A stretch of DNA of 64,000 nt from Candidatus Nitrotoga arctica (GCF_918378365.1 NZ_OU912926.1:1798001-1862000); one strand, 5' to 3'; positions 9,155 to 17,667 are shown, numbered from the stretch's first letter. The notes: a model not told the origin generated them from the sequence alone. Numbers and translations: made by a program.

Positions 9155-10393
9155 CTATTTCCGTTTCTCGTTAAGGTTAAGGTACAGGGAGTATAGCAAG
9201 ATTAGTGCCAGTAGCAGAAATGGAGAAAGCGCCAGGAGAAATACCACAAGAAATACCACGAAGATGATCGCCGCGACTACAAGGCCGGTCTTCCTGGCAA
9301 ATCGGAATAACCTCATCATTTGAAACAATATGCCCAGCCAGTTAACACGGGTGCGATTGGCAAGTATGAAGCGGCTGGTCGATAAGCGTACTGTGATTAG
9401 TTCAGCGACCCACGCGAAACCAGTCGCCAATGTTAGTCGCTCCACGAAACGCAACACTAACGGTGTGTCATTGGTCAAGTTGGCATCCGTCACGTCGGCA
9501 TAAAGGTCTTTGGGGAATTCCATGCGCGCGTGCATTCCACCGTACGTTTGTGTATCGAACTGTCCGGTTTCTTTCTGACTTGAGCTCGACGTAGAGGGGC
9601 TGGATTTTACAACTGGAGCTAACATCGCATTGATGAGGGGCTCCCCTTGTTCGAGGTCAATCTTGATGGGACCGATTAGCTCCATCGCGCTAAACAGACT
9701 TCTAAAAGTGGGCTGACTGTCGATCTTCGCTAAAAAACGCACGACTCCACCTGCATTGATCTTGTTCAGGAAGCCAAAAGGGTTGCCGGTGGCCGCTGTC
9801 TCGCAGCCAAACGCTAGTAGTAGCACTCCATGCCTTGCGGCTTGACTAGACAAGGCGGCCATCGGCAACCTCGCCTTGTCCTTACCATTCGCGTCGGTTA
9901 ACACATAGTCGCCGTCAACCACATGACCGATCAGGACTATAGTACTCCCGACATAGAGCTTGAAATATACTTCGATTGCGTCCGGTTCGCTGGGAAAAGT
10001 GTCTGGTGCCACACCGTTCTTCCCTTTCCAAGCCTCGTCGATCTCCGCTTTATCGCGCTTGAAGTAGTCACCGTCGAGCAGGGTCGCGACAATTAAAGTG
10101 GGGCCTGGTACTCGCTTGTCGAGCAGTCTCGCAAATGCCGCCTTTTTAGACTCGGAGCCAACGGTATTCCAACGTTCCAGATAGGTCGAATCGGCTACCC
10201 GTTCGTTGGTTGGTTCCGGCCTTCGATCGGTTGGCCGTGAGATATCACTTTCATGACGAGGTGCGGGATCCGTCTTGTACGCATGTCCGCCAGTCGGGCG
10301 CCCTATTGGCGGTGCAGCTGCATTCGCTGCAATGGTCAGAGCGCAAATGGCTACGAAAGCCAGGGCAATCCAATGTTTGAATCGATTGTTCAA
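9155..10393 (-). CDS. Secreted, membrane-anchored CHAT/caspase-like protein
   Basis: This 412-residue protein starts with a clear signal peptide (hydrophobic 9-23, cleavage near AANAAA). Residues about 145-205 look like the catalytic core of clan CD/CHAT peptidases: a hydrophobic strand ending in TIVLIGH (His157), a polar stretch, then GVLLLAFGCETA (Cys197), comparable to the His...SACETG dyad of CHAT domains. The usual HG is HV and the context is divergent. A Ser-rich linker (about 262-275) and a second region follow, and two strongly hydrophobic segments (about 370-404) with a basic tail (NEKRK) anchor the C-terminus. Inferred topology puts the catalytic part in the periplasm. Function unknown; the downstream two-TM gene is its only evident partner. 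Confidence 0.6.
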   Translation of the reverse strand: MNNRFKHWIALAFVAICALTIAANAAAPPIGRPTGGHAYKTDPAPRHESDISRPTDRRPEPTNERVADSTYLERWNTVGSESKKAAFARLLDKRVPGPTLIVATLLDGDYFKRDKAEIDEAWKGKNGVAPDTFPSEPDAIEVYFKLYVGSTIVLIGHVVDGDYVLTDANGKDKARLPMAALSSQAARHGVLLLAFGCETAATGNPFGFLNKINAGGVVRFLAKIDSQPTFRSLFSAMELIGPIKIDLEQGEPLINAMLAPVVKSSPSTSSSSQKETGQFDTQTYGGMHARMEFPKDLYADVTDANLTNDTPLVLRFVERLTLATGFAWVAELITVRLSTSRFILANRTRVNWLGILFQMMRLFRFARKTGLVVAAIIFVVFLVVFLLALSPFLLLALILLYSLYLNLNEKRK

Positions 10394-10777
10394 GGCGGCT
10401 TCCTTTTATTAGAAGCTGGATGAAAATGCTGCATTGAAGTCAACCCTCTGGGAGAAACTCTTCAAAAGTATAGTGTCATCGTAGGGGTTTTCATAATTTT
10501 TTTGTGAGGTTCATACCTGAATGAGACGGCACAATTCCCAAGGTGGACTTGATCCCGGAGAGGGTTGCACTGCCTACACGTTCTTCGCATACAATTTAGA
10601 GAATTTAAGGAAATGAGGCAGTATGCCTCGTTATGTTCCAAGTCACTCCCCCTGTGTCAGCCTAGTTATCGCCTCTAATTTTTATATTAAATCCAGAGGC
10701 AGTAATGAAAATAAAGTATTAGTAGGAAACTATAATTGACTAGGGCACTTGGGCCGAGATGCGTCCCGGAACTGGCT
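10394..10777. other. Intergenic region without a recognised gene
   Basis: About 380 bp between the CHAT-like operon and the transaldolase relic. It must hold the promoter of the CHAT-like gene (minus strand), but I found no convincing -35/-10 pair. An AT-rich piece lies around 10480-10510. No RNA gene or repeat was seen. Confidence 0.5.
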
Positions 10778-10930
10778 TTAGTATTTTCGATGAGTGGAAG
10801 TAACAGCCTTGAGCAGCAATAAAGGATTGGTGGTGGCATCCTGCAGTTGGTGATAGTGATCGCCTTGATATCGCCGGTATCTGCCACGATGGTGATAATA
10901 AATTTCATGCTGTTCCAGCAAGTTGTGCAT
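10778..10930 (-). pseudogene. Transaldolase N-terminal relic, frameshifted
   Basis: The minus-strand frame starting at 10930 reads MHNLLEQHE, loses similarity, then reads QLQDATTNPLLLLKAV. The missing middle is present in another frame as TIVADTGDIKAI. Spliced together these match the start of transaldolase B (family pattern VVADTGDI...PQDATTNPSLILKAA), including the conserved Asp of the first strand. Two compensating indels thus scramble about 16 residues, and similarity ends after about 43 residues, so this is a short decayed fragment rather than a gene. It lies close to the zwf-glk-gnd group, where a transaldolase would fit metabolically. Confidence 0.75.
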
Positions 10931-10972
10931 GTTATTTCTCTTGTCAAGTATTGGTCTAGAACTGAATATTGG

Positions 10973-11731
10973 TCAGGGCTTGCCCGCAACATGCTCTGCA
11001 AAACACGCCGCATCTTTCTCAACAAACTGAAAATCAGCGAAACCGGCGTGAGCGTGTTCTCCAGTATTGTCGGTGTCAGATGCAACGGAGAGCAGAACCA
11101 GGTGCGCCTGCTCTGATCCGAACTCCGTAACCATATCCTTGTGCACGTCGTGGCGTGCAACGACCCATTTTCCTGCATTCGCAGCACCCGATTCGGCCAC
11201 TATCATGTGGATGCGGTCGGTATAGACATTGGGCTTGCGCGTACCCACCGGATAACGGTTGTCCCACACATAACTGATCGCGGCATCTGGCATCGCATCA
11301 CCATAGATACTGCGTGCCAACTTGAGCTTGACGCGCGTCGCAAAACTCAGCGCGGACGCAGGCATGGCAAACGACACATATACGCGCGCAGCATAATCAT
11401 CCCCTTCTTTGGTGGCCATGTCGGCCGTGACCAGCGGGGCATCCACGCGCCAACGCCAGCACAGCACCGGCGTGTGATTCAAATCGATCTCAACCGGTCG
11501 CGCCAGCAACGTCATACTGCGCTCAGCAGTGGCTTCGATGGCCAACACATCATCCCATCGCGTGACGCGGTAATGGGTGGGTGGTACTTTTTTATTAAGC
11601 TGTATCAATTGCCACGGAGACGGGACATCCGCGGACTCCTGGGTGAAATGATCAAGCCTGACTTCCTCGCTCGCTTGAGCCAGTGAAGAGAAAATTGCCC
11701 CTATCAGCAGCACTAAGTTTCGTAATGTCAT
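10973..11731 (-). CDS. DUF3047 secreted protein
   Basis: A 252-residue protein with a signal peptide (MTLRNLVLLIGAIFSSLAQA). The mature part contains PVLCWRWRVDAPL, EGDDYAARVYVSF and ISYVWDNRYPVGTRKPN, which I associate with the DUF3047 family, beta-rich proteins of unknown function. Start chosen at 11731, whose ATGA overlaps the stop of the upstream glycosyltransferase; the open frame extends further upstream only through that gene. As last gene of the arsS-type operon it is probably exported while the others act at or in the inner membrane. Its role there is not known. Confidence 0.8.
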   Translation of the reverse strand: MTLRNLVLLIGAIFSSLAQASEEVRLDHFTQESADVPSPWQLIQLNKKVPPTHYRVTRWDDVLAIEATAERSMTLLARPVEIDLNHTPVLCWRWRVDAPLVTADMATKEGDDYAARVYVSFAMPASALSFATRVKLKLARSIYGDAMPDAAISYVWDNRYPVGTRKPNVYTDRIHMIVAESGAANAGKWVVARHDVHKDMVTEFGSEQAHLVLLSVASDTDNTGEHAHAGFADFQFVEKDAACFAEHVAGKP

Positions 11732-12342
11732 GAGATCTCTATTTTTGGTAGCAAGTATTTCAAATCCTGCGGCGTATCCACATCGTGCAACAATTGCCCG
11801 ACATACAGCGACCAGCCGAGCTGCTCGATGCGCGCAATGGTAGTACTGGCAACCGCATCGGTGCTCCACGGCATGCCACTGAATAGCACTGCACTGTAGC
11901 GCTTGAATCCCAGCAGCGCATAACCGCCATCGGCGGTGCAATGAATGACTGCATCGTGTTCGTGCAATGATTGAGCAGCCTCGCGCAACAAGGTGGCGGA
12001 CATTTCAACGCAGTCTGTCCCAATCAATAAAACGAATCCTGCATTTTCAATGGCGCGCTCTGATGCACGCGCCAGTCGCGCACCGAGATCATCTTCGCCT
12101 TGATCGGTAATTTCAATCCCAACCGGCAATGCAATACCTTGCCAAGCGATATCGTCAATCTTGGGCGTGCTGCATAACTCGACCGTGCCGATGCCAGCGG
12201 CCAGTGCGTTGAACAAAGTGTTGGACAGCATCTGCAGCGCCAGTTTGGCCGCAGCCTCAGCCCCCAGCAAAGGGATCAAGCGCGTCTTGGCAAAACCGGG
12301 CTGCGGGGCTTTGGCAAAGATAATGATGCGCGTGGGTATCAT
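11728..12342 (-). CDS. TIGR04282-type glycosyltransferase (DUF2064)
   Basis: This 204-residue protein begins MIPTRIIIFAKAPQPGFAKTRL, the signature of the TIGR04282/DUF2064 family of nucleotidyl- or glycosyltransferase-like GT-A proteins. The motif VLLIGTDCVEMS (about residues 98-109) resembles the GTDCP metal-site segment of the family, and HDVDTPQDLKYLL the C-terminal one. Family members cluster with TIGR04283 glycosyltransferases and the radical SAM protein ArsS, exactly as here, where it overlaps the next gene by 4 bp on both sides. A role in arsenosugar or a related glycoconjugate is inferred from context. Confidence 0.87.
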   Translation of the reverse strand: MIPTRIIIFAKAPQPGFAKTRLIPLLGAEAAAKLALQMLSNTLFNALAAGIGTVELCSTPKIDDIAWQGIALPVGIEITDQGEDDLGARLARASERAIENAGFVLLIGTDCVEMSATLLREAAQSLHEHDAVIHCTADGGYALLGFKRYSAVLFSGMPWSTDAVASTTIARIEQLGWSLYVGQLLHDVDTPQDLKYLLPKIEIS

Positions 12343-13013
12343 CGGTACAACCTCACCAACTCACCCGCATCCGTGCCGCGCCAATACGCCCAACGCAAAC
12401 GCCACATCAGCAAAATGGTGCGCCACACCCCGCGCGCCTCCCAACGGCGACCGGATGTCGTCACACAATGCGCGATGCAGGTGGGACGCGAGAACGCCAG
12501 CAACCGTTTGCTCAGCTCCACATCCTCCATGAGCGGCTGATCAGGAAATCCCCGCAAATGCTCGAACACGGCACGCCGCACGAATATCGCCTGGTCACCG
12601 GTGGCGATTCCGGTCAAGCGCGAGCGCCAATTCATCAAGCGGCTGACCACGCGCAACATAATGGGACGACCGGTAATGCACACATCGAAACGCCCCCAGC
12701 AAGGCTCTTTATTTGCCAAAGCTAGCTCGATGTGATGTGTTGCACCCTGTGGCAGACGCGTGTCGGCATGCAAAAATAACAACACATCACCGCTGGCCTG
12801 TGATGCACCGGCATTCATTTGATTTGCTCTGCCGCGAGAAGTGCACAACGCAATGAATCCAGCCATCTCTAACAGCATTGCTGACCCATCCGCACTGCCG
12901 CCATCAACAAATATGATTTCGCAACCGGCTTTCTGGTATGGCAACAAGTGCGCGAACAATTCCGGCAATTGCTCCGCTTCATTGAGCATCGGCACAATAA
13001 TGGACAGACGCAT
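12339..13013 (-). CDS. TIGR04283-type family 2 glycosyltransferase
   Basis: A 224-residue GT2 enzyme. The N-terminus MRLSIIVPMLNEAEQL and EIIFVDGGSADGS show the nucleotide-sugar fold; LLFLHADTRLP carries the DxD-like metal site, and GDQAIFVRRAVFEHLRGFPD followed by LMEDVELSKRL the acceptor and catalytic acidic residues. It matches the TIGR04283 arsenosugar-associated family. The start is 3 bp after the stop of the oxidoreductase fusion, and its end overlaps the next glycosyltransferase by 4 bp, so translation is probably coupled. Confidence 0.9.
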   Translation of the reverse strand: MRLSIIVPMLNEAEQLPELFAHLLPYQKAGCEIIFVDGGSADGSAMLLEMAGFIALCTSRGRANQMNAGASQASGDVLLFLHADTRLPQGATHHIELALANKEPCWGRFDVCITGRPIMLRVVSRLMNWRSRLTGIATGDQAIFVRRAVFEHLRGFPDQPLMEDVELSKRLLAFSRPTCIAHCVTTSGRRWEARGVWRTILLMWRLRWAYWRGTDAGELVRLYR

Positions 13014-13016
13014 CGT

Positions 13017-15167
13017 TCAGCCTCGCTTCCATGCGTGATAGCGCTTCAGCCACGCCAGCACTTTTTGCGGCGCATGGGCGCGTTTCCATTCCCCAGCAGC
13101 ATATTTGTTCGCTTCAGCCAGAGTCGGGTAAATGTGGATGGTACTGAGTATCTTATTCAGCCCCAGCCCGTATTTCATCGCTAACACGAACTCGATTAGC
13201 AAATCGCCAGCGTGTTCGCCAACGATGGTGGCACCGAGGATCTTATCCTTGCCGGGCACGGTCAGCACCTTGACAAAGCCGTACGCCGTGCCATCAACGA
13301 TGGCGCGATCGAGATCATCTATGCCGTATTTCACTAATTCATAAGGGATGCCTTGCTCGCGCGCTTCCTGTTCGTTGAGCCCGACGCGCGCGATTTCCGG
13401 ATCCATGAAAGTTGACCAGGGTATCACCGAGTAATCTACCTTGAATTTCCAGAAATCACCAAACAATGCGTTCACCGCTGTATACCACCCTTGGTGGGCG
13501 GCAATATGGGTAAACTGATAAGGTCCGGCTACATCGCCCGCCGCAAAAATATTGGGATAAATAGTTTCCAGATAGTCGTTGGTAACCACTGTGCGCTGGG
13601 TTTCAATACCCAGCTCTTCCAGGCCGTAGCCTGTCAACCGCGCCACGCGGCCTACAGCACACAACAGCGCGTCGAACTCGATACGGCGCGATTTGCCATC
13701 CTGTTCAACCACGATGTATTTGTGACCGTCTTCCTGCTCGCAGCGCACGGCCTTATGGTCGGTCAGCACGCCCACCCCATCTGCGGTGAGCGACGCGCGA
13801 GCCAACTCGGAGACTTCGCTATCTTCGCGAACCATGATGCGCGACCCCTTCTCGATCTGGGTGACATGCGAGCCCAATCGCGCGAAACTCTGTGCCAATT
13901 CACAACCGATCGGGCCGCCGCCCAGCACCACCAGTCGCGCAGGTGCCGTGTCCAGCTTGGCGAATGTTTCCCACAGAGTTTCGCTGGTAACGTAGCCCAC
14001 CTCATCCAAACCGGGCAGCGGCGGCACGAAAGGCCGCGCACCGGTGGCAATGATGATACTGCGCGTGGTGAGCACTTGAGTCGTGCCATCGTTCAATTTT
14101 ATTTCCACCGTCCACGGGTCGGTAATGCGCGCATAGCCTTGCAGCACTTCCACGCCCAGGTCGGTATAGCGTTCCTCGCTGTCGTGCGGCGCCACGGTGC
14201 GGATGACCTCATGCACACGCGCCATCACTTTTTGAAAACTGAACTTTGCTTCGTTCGCCTCTAGCCCATAATAATCGGCGTGACGTATTTGATGCGCCAG
14301 CTTGGCACTTCTGATCAACGCCTTGCTCGGCACGCAGCCGTAATTGAGGCAATCGCCCCCCATCTTGTTCGCCTCAATCAGCGTCACCTTGGCCTTGACC
14401 GTCGACGCGATATAGGCGGACACCAGCCCACCCGCTCCGCCGCCGATCACGATCAGATTGCGGTCGAATCGTGCCGGAAGATTCCATTTGGCATAAATGC
14501 GGCGGCGTTGCAGCCAAGTCGTTATTTTTTTGGCTATTATCGGGAAAACTCCCAACAGTACAAACGAAAACAATAAGCCCGGTGACAAAATACCGGCCAG
14601 ACTTTGCAATTGCGCGAGTTGTGTCCCCGCATTCACGAACACCAATGTGCCCGCCAACATCCCCACCTGACTAACCCAATAGAAGGTGCGGGTGCGCATC
14701 GGCGTGAGTCCCATTAGCAGGTTGACGAGAAAAAATGGAAACACGGGAATCAGACGCAAGGTAAACAGGTACCAAGCCCCGTCTTTGGCCACCCCGTCGT
14801 TAATCGCTTTCAACTTGTCGCCGAAGCGTTGCTGCACAGTGTCGCGCAACACAAAGCGCGAAGCCAGGAAAGCTAGCGTCGCGCCGATGCTGGAAGCAAA
14901 TGACACCAACAGCGTGCCCATCAGCAACCCAAACAACGCACCCATGGCCAGTGTCATAACCAATGCGCCCGGCAAGGAAAGCGCAGCGACGATTACATAC
15001 AGCACAAAACCAACTGCCGCGACCAACCAGGGCGACTGCGCCTTGAACGCAGTAAAATCATGCTGACTCTGCTTGAGCGATTCCAAGGTCAAAAACCGCT
15101 CTAGATCGAAGGCAAAGAAGCTGACGACCAGCACAAGAATCAACATAACGAGCAGCGCACGCTTCAT
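13017..15167 (-). CDS. TVP38 membrane domain fused to FAD disulfide oxidoreductase
   Basis: A 716-residue fusion. Residues 1 to about 215 form a multi-pass TVP38/TMEM64 (SNARE-associated/DedA-like) domain. From about 235 onward comes a class I pyridine nucleotide-disulfide oxidoreductase related to mercuric reductase: FAD motif LIVIGGGAGGLVSAYIA, redox-active pair CLNYGCVPSK, NAD(P) motif LVVLGGGPIGCELAQSF, second FAD motif NIFAAGDVAGPYQFTH and the dimerisation domain. There is no N-terminal heavy-metal domain and no C-terminal Cys pair of true MerA. The ATG at 15167 overlaps the arsS stop (ATGA), fixing the start. Its substrate is unknown; context suggests a membrane redox step linked to arsenic or thiol chemistry. 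Confidence 0.88.
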   Translation of the reverse strand: MKRALLVMLILVLVVSFFAFDLERFLTLESLKQSQHDFTAFKAQSPWLVAAVGFVLYVIVAALSLPGALVMTLAMGALFGLLMGTLLVSFASSIGATLAFLASRFVLRDTVQQRFGDKLKAINDGVAKDGAWYLFTLRLIPVFPFFLVNLLMGLTPMRTRTFYWVSQVGMLAGTLVFVNAGTQLAQLQSLAGILSPGLLFSFVLLGVFPIIAKKITTWLQRRRIYAKWNLPARFDRNLIVIGGGAGGLVSAYIASTVKAKVTLIEANKMGGDCLNYGCVPSKALIRSAKLAHQIRHADYYGLEANEAKFSFQKVMARVHEVIRTVAPHDSEERYTDLGVEVLQGYARITDPWTVEIKLNDGTTQVLTTRSIIIATGARPFVPPLPGLDEVGYVTSETLWETFAKLDTAPARLVVLGGGPIGCELAQSFARLGSHVTQIEKGSRIMVREDSEVSELARASLTADGVGVLTDHKAVRCEQEDGHKYIVVEQDGKSRRIEFDALLCAVGRVARLTGYGLEELGIETQRTVVTNDYLETIYPNIFAAGDVAGPYQFTHIAAHQGWYTAVNALFGDFWKFKVDYSVIPWSTFMDPEIARVGLNEQEAREQGIPYELVKYGIDDLDRAIVDGTAYGFVKVLTVPGKDKILGATIVGEHAGDLLIEFVLAMKYGLGLNKILSTIHIYPTLAEANKYAAGEWKRAHAPQKVLAWLKRYHAWKRG

Positions 15168-16141
15168 GTGGCGAGGCTTTCTTCTTCTTTCAATGCGCCG
15201 CCGCAACTGCTGCCTTGTCCGGCAGTGCAGCCGTAGCAGTGGCCAGCAACATGGATCGGATGATCCTGCAAGTCTTGCTGCAGCAAATCACGCAGATGCG
15301 GACGACCTTGACCGCGGATAGCCAATCCCAACTGCTGGTTGAAATCGCAGTCGTAGAGAAATCCCTGCCAGTCCACGCTGACCAGGTTGCGGCACATCAC
15401 CGTGTCGAGATTGGCAGCGGCGAAGTTTTCTTGCAGTAGGCGCAAGTAGTCGTTAAACCGGCCTTTGGAGACCAACATTGAACCGAAACGCTGGATCGGC
15501 ATATTGGTAATGACAAACAGCTGGTTGAACACGATACCAAAATGCTCGAACAGCTCGCGCTGATAATCTGCTTGCAACGCAGTCTGATCTGGCGGCAGTG
15601 AAGCGCCCTGCGGATTGAATACCAGGTTCAGCGTCAGGCCGCTGTCAGGCTGCCCGTAACCCAGCATATTGAGTTTTTGCAGTGCGACAATACTCTTATC
15701 GAACGTGCCTTTACCGCGCTGCTTGTCCACATTGTCCTGCGAGTAACAGGGTAGCGAGGCGACGATCTCGACCTGCTGCACGGCAAGAAATTCGGCGAGA
15801 TCTTCCTGTCCCGGCTCGAACAGAATGGTGAGATTGCAACGGTCAATCACCGTGCGGCCTTGCGCGCGAGCGGCGCGCACCAGATCACGAAAGCCCTCAT
15901 GCAATTCCGGTGCGCCACCAGTCAGATCAAGCGTATGCAAGTCGCGCGCCACCAACACCTGTGGAATCAGCGCCACCGTTTCACTATCCATCATCTCGGT
16001 ACGAGTCGGTCCGGCATTCACATGACAATGCACGCAAGTCTGGTTGCACTTGTAACCCAGATTGACTTGTAGAATTTCCAGCGTGCGACGACGCAAAGCG
16101 GGGAATTCAGTGGCTTGTAGCAAAGGCAGAGTGGCGTGCAT
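15164..16141 (-). CDS. arsS: Radical SAM protein ArsS-type
   Basis: This 325-residue enzyme has the radical SAM motif CNQTCVHC (about residues 33-40) and the family's C-terminal cysteine-rich segment HCYGCTAGQGSSCGG, as in ArsS/TIGR04167 (DUF3641), proposed to add the ribosyl group in arsenosugar synthesis. CRNLVSVDWQGFLYDCDFN is another conserved block. It is first in a run of five genes with 3-4 bp gaps or overlaps. No arsM methyltransferase is present in the window, so the link to arsenosugars is a family-based inference. Nothing in the sequence shows how the operon is regulated. Confidence 0.9.
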   Translation of the reverse strand: MHATLPLLQATEFPALRRRTLEILQVNLGYKCNQTCVHCHVNAGPTRTEMMDSETVALIPQVLVARDLHTLDLTGGAPELHEGFRDLVRAARAQGRTVIDRCNLTILFEPGQEDLAEFLAVQQVEIVASLPCYSQDNVDKQRGKGTFDKSIVALQKLNMLGYGQPDSGLTLNLVFNPQGASLPPDQTALQADYQRELFEHFGIVFNQLFVITNMPIQRFGSMLVSKGRFNDYLRLLQENFAAANLDTVMCRNLVSVDWQGFLYDCDFNQQLGLAIRGQGRPHLRDLLQQDLQDHPIHVAGHCYGCTAGQGSSCGGALKEEESLAT

Positions 16142-16347
16142 GACTTACTCCTGTAAATTCTTTTATCCATCACAATTTCACCAGATGGACAATGCAATGC
16201 GTTCCTGAGTTGTAGTCGTTACAGAAACCAGATTACTTACAACGTAAATTTGCAGCATCTTATTCGATAACTAACAAACTTTCATTTTGGCAACCTCTGC
16301 TCAATTGCAAGAAGAGTATTGTGCAGTTGATCAAGATCGAAGTCTTC

Positions 16348-16758
16348 TCAATAAAATTTATAGATATGCGCGTCAAGTGCGCGAAGAAAGACTTTATTCG
16401 GGAACCCTTTTGTCCCTGTTACAAGATTCATGTCAAAGAAAGGGCTGCCATCATATTTTGATACCCAATGATCTAGCCTTTCGTCAAAATGCTCTAAATG
16501 ATTTCTAAGCCTGCGGAAAGGCTTGAGGTCTATGCGTGAAAGGTCAACACGATTGAGTAGTATTTGTTCACGTTCACTACCTTTTTTTGGATCGAGGGTC
16601 TTATCTACAATTGCCGCGTGACTTAAGAAGTGTTGAAGATGGAGAAAAATTTCTTCTACGCACCCTCTCTTTTCCGAATTCTCGAACGCAGCCCACGCAT
16701 ACTTCGCGTACTCAATCTGAGCGTGGGCTTCCTTTGTATAAAATCGCCACTTATCCAT
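16348..16758 (-). CDS. HEPN-like hypothetical protein
   Basis: A 136-residue, mostly helical protein without a named family that I can recall. It carries RLRNHLEHFDERLDHW (about residues 84-99), in which R-N-H-L-E-H fits the R(x4)H motif of HEPN ribonucleases, preceded by a long four-helix-like region (HAQIEYAKYAWAAFENS). HEPN proteins are common as toxins or RNases, but there is no MNT partner beside it. It sits at the left end of a toxin-antitoxin patch. The motif alone is weak evidence, so the enzymatic role is tentative. Confidence 0.55.
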   Translation of the reverse strand: MDKWRFYTKEAHAQIEYAKYAWAAFENSEKRGCVEEIFLHLQHFLSHAAIVDKTLDPKKGSEREQILLNRVDLSRIDLKPFRRLRNHLEHFDERLDHWVSKYDGSPFFDMNLVTGTKGFPNKVFLRALDAHIYKFY

Positions 16759-16821
16759 GTTCTGTTTTGCTCGGTAATGCCGAGTTCAGCGGCAACAACT
16801 TGTTAGGCCCTCACTGGGGCT

Positions 16822-16968
16822 TCACTCGATATGGCCTTGCTGTTCCAGGAGTTTGGCCGCTGACTCAAATGCGGCGAGAAACTCAGAGGCAACCTCACGA
16901 ATACGCTCCAGGCTGCCTTCAGTTATGTTCAAGTGGCGATCCACTCCTTGGTAATGCGCCGATGTCAT
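16822..16968 (-). CDS. Small hypothetical protein (48 aa)
   Basis: A minus-strand frame from ATG 16968 to TGA 16822 encodes 48 residues (MTSAHYQGVDRHLN... to LLEQQGHIE) with an amphipathic helical pattern and codon use that looks coding. No ribosome site is obvious, and no family is recognised. It may be a small gene or the tail of a lost one; the sequence just upstream (16975-17050) shows a short tail-like frame ending in MTKEWG, suggesting rearranged DNA. Confidence 0.35.
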   Translation of the reverse strand: MTSAHYQGVDRHLNITEGSLERIREVASEFLAAFESAAKLLEQQGHIE

Positions 16969-17063
16969 GCCGGAATGTTAACCCCATTCCTTTGTCATGG
17001 TCGAGTCACTGCGCGCATTGCAGAAAAAAGTTGCACAAAAGGGGGCAGATCTAGCTAAATTGG

Positions 17064-17368
17064 CTATTCAAACTGCTGGGGAAGATTGCGCGCACTGTGC
17101 AGCACCCGCTCGACCAGGATGACAGAATCAGTTTCAGAAAAGAAAAGGAAATCAAATATCGCTCATACGGAAGCTGGCGCAAGTCTTCGGCCAAGTCTGG
17201 CCTGGCGACTCCCAGCCCCGGTTGTTCCACCAACAACGTGCATTGCAGGCGCAGTTCATTCATAAAACCACGGGCGCGTTGCGGGTTGTCGCGAGCAATG
17301 TAACGGGCAATTTCCAACAAATCTTTGCGCGCCCATTTGGCAAACTCCAGTTGTGCCGTCTTCGCCAT
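17064..17368 (-). pseudogene. ParE/RelE-type toxin, frameshifted
   Basis: The frame starts MAKTAQLEFAKWARKDLLE and continues through IARYIARDNPQRA and LRQLPYERYLI, a typical ParE/RelE-family toxin of plasmid-addiction systems. After the T-rich run near 17140-17150 family similarity continues only in another frame (ETDSVILVERVLHSARNLP, stopping at 17064), while the uninterrupted frame runs on with unrelated residues to 17051. So the C-terminal strand, which holds catalytic or interface residues, is out of frame, and the toxin is probably inactive unless this is a sequencing error. It overlaps the antitoxin stop by one base, the usual layout. Confidence 0.75.
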
Positions 17369-17667
17369 TACGCGCTGGCTTGTTCAATGGCCACCTGATC
17401 AATTGCTGCATTCATTTCGGCGAACATTTGTTCAGCTGAAATTGGCGGTTGCTGGTCGCGTCGGCTAATCGCAATCGCTTCGCGCAAAGTTGCTGTGTCC
17501 AATGCCTCCATCTGACGCATATACAGTGCCGCCGGAACCAAATACGCCGCCGGGCGATTATGATTCAACACGGCAACCGCTTCATCGCCCGCTTGCTCGA
17601 TAATGGCGCTGGGGCTGCGTTTAAGTTCAGTGATGCTAACCGAACGATTAGCCAATAATTGTTCCAT
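17368..17667 (-). CDS. Phd/YefM-family antitoxin
   Basis: A 99-residue antitoxin. The N-terminus SVSITELKRSPSAIIEQAG and VAVLNHNRPAAYLVPA match the Phd/YefM (StbD-like) DNA-binding fold; the acidic helical C-terminus (AEQMFAEMNAAIDQVAIEQ) would wrap the toxin. The start at 17667 has GGAG 9 bp upstream; the longer frame to 17820 lacks similarity. It is followed directly by the frameshifted ParE-like toxin (TAATG overlap), so it may now be an orphan antitoxin. Confidence 0.85.
   Translation of the reverse strand: MEQLLANRSVSITELKRSPSAIIEQAGDEAVAVLNHNRPAAYLVPAALYMRQMEALDTATLREAIAISRRDQQPPISAEQMFAEMNAAIDQVAIEQASA

Noticed and set aside
10687..11187. Long minus-strand open frame (166 codons) overlapping the DUF3047 gene end
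   Set aside because: It is a shadow of DUF3047 in another frame; only its internal part shows transaldolase-like residues, which belong to the relic reported above.
13017..15167. Mercuric reductase MerA
   Set aside because: It lacks the N-terminal metal-binding domain and C-terminal Cys pair and is fused to TVP38; no mer genes are nearby.
16759..16825. Integron attC site
   Set aside because: Only the GCCTAAC half is visible; no matching GTTAGGC core follows, so it is listed only as a weak observation and not as a feature.
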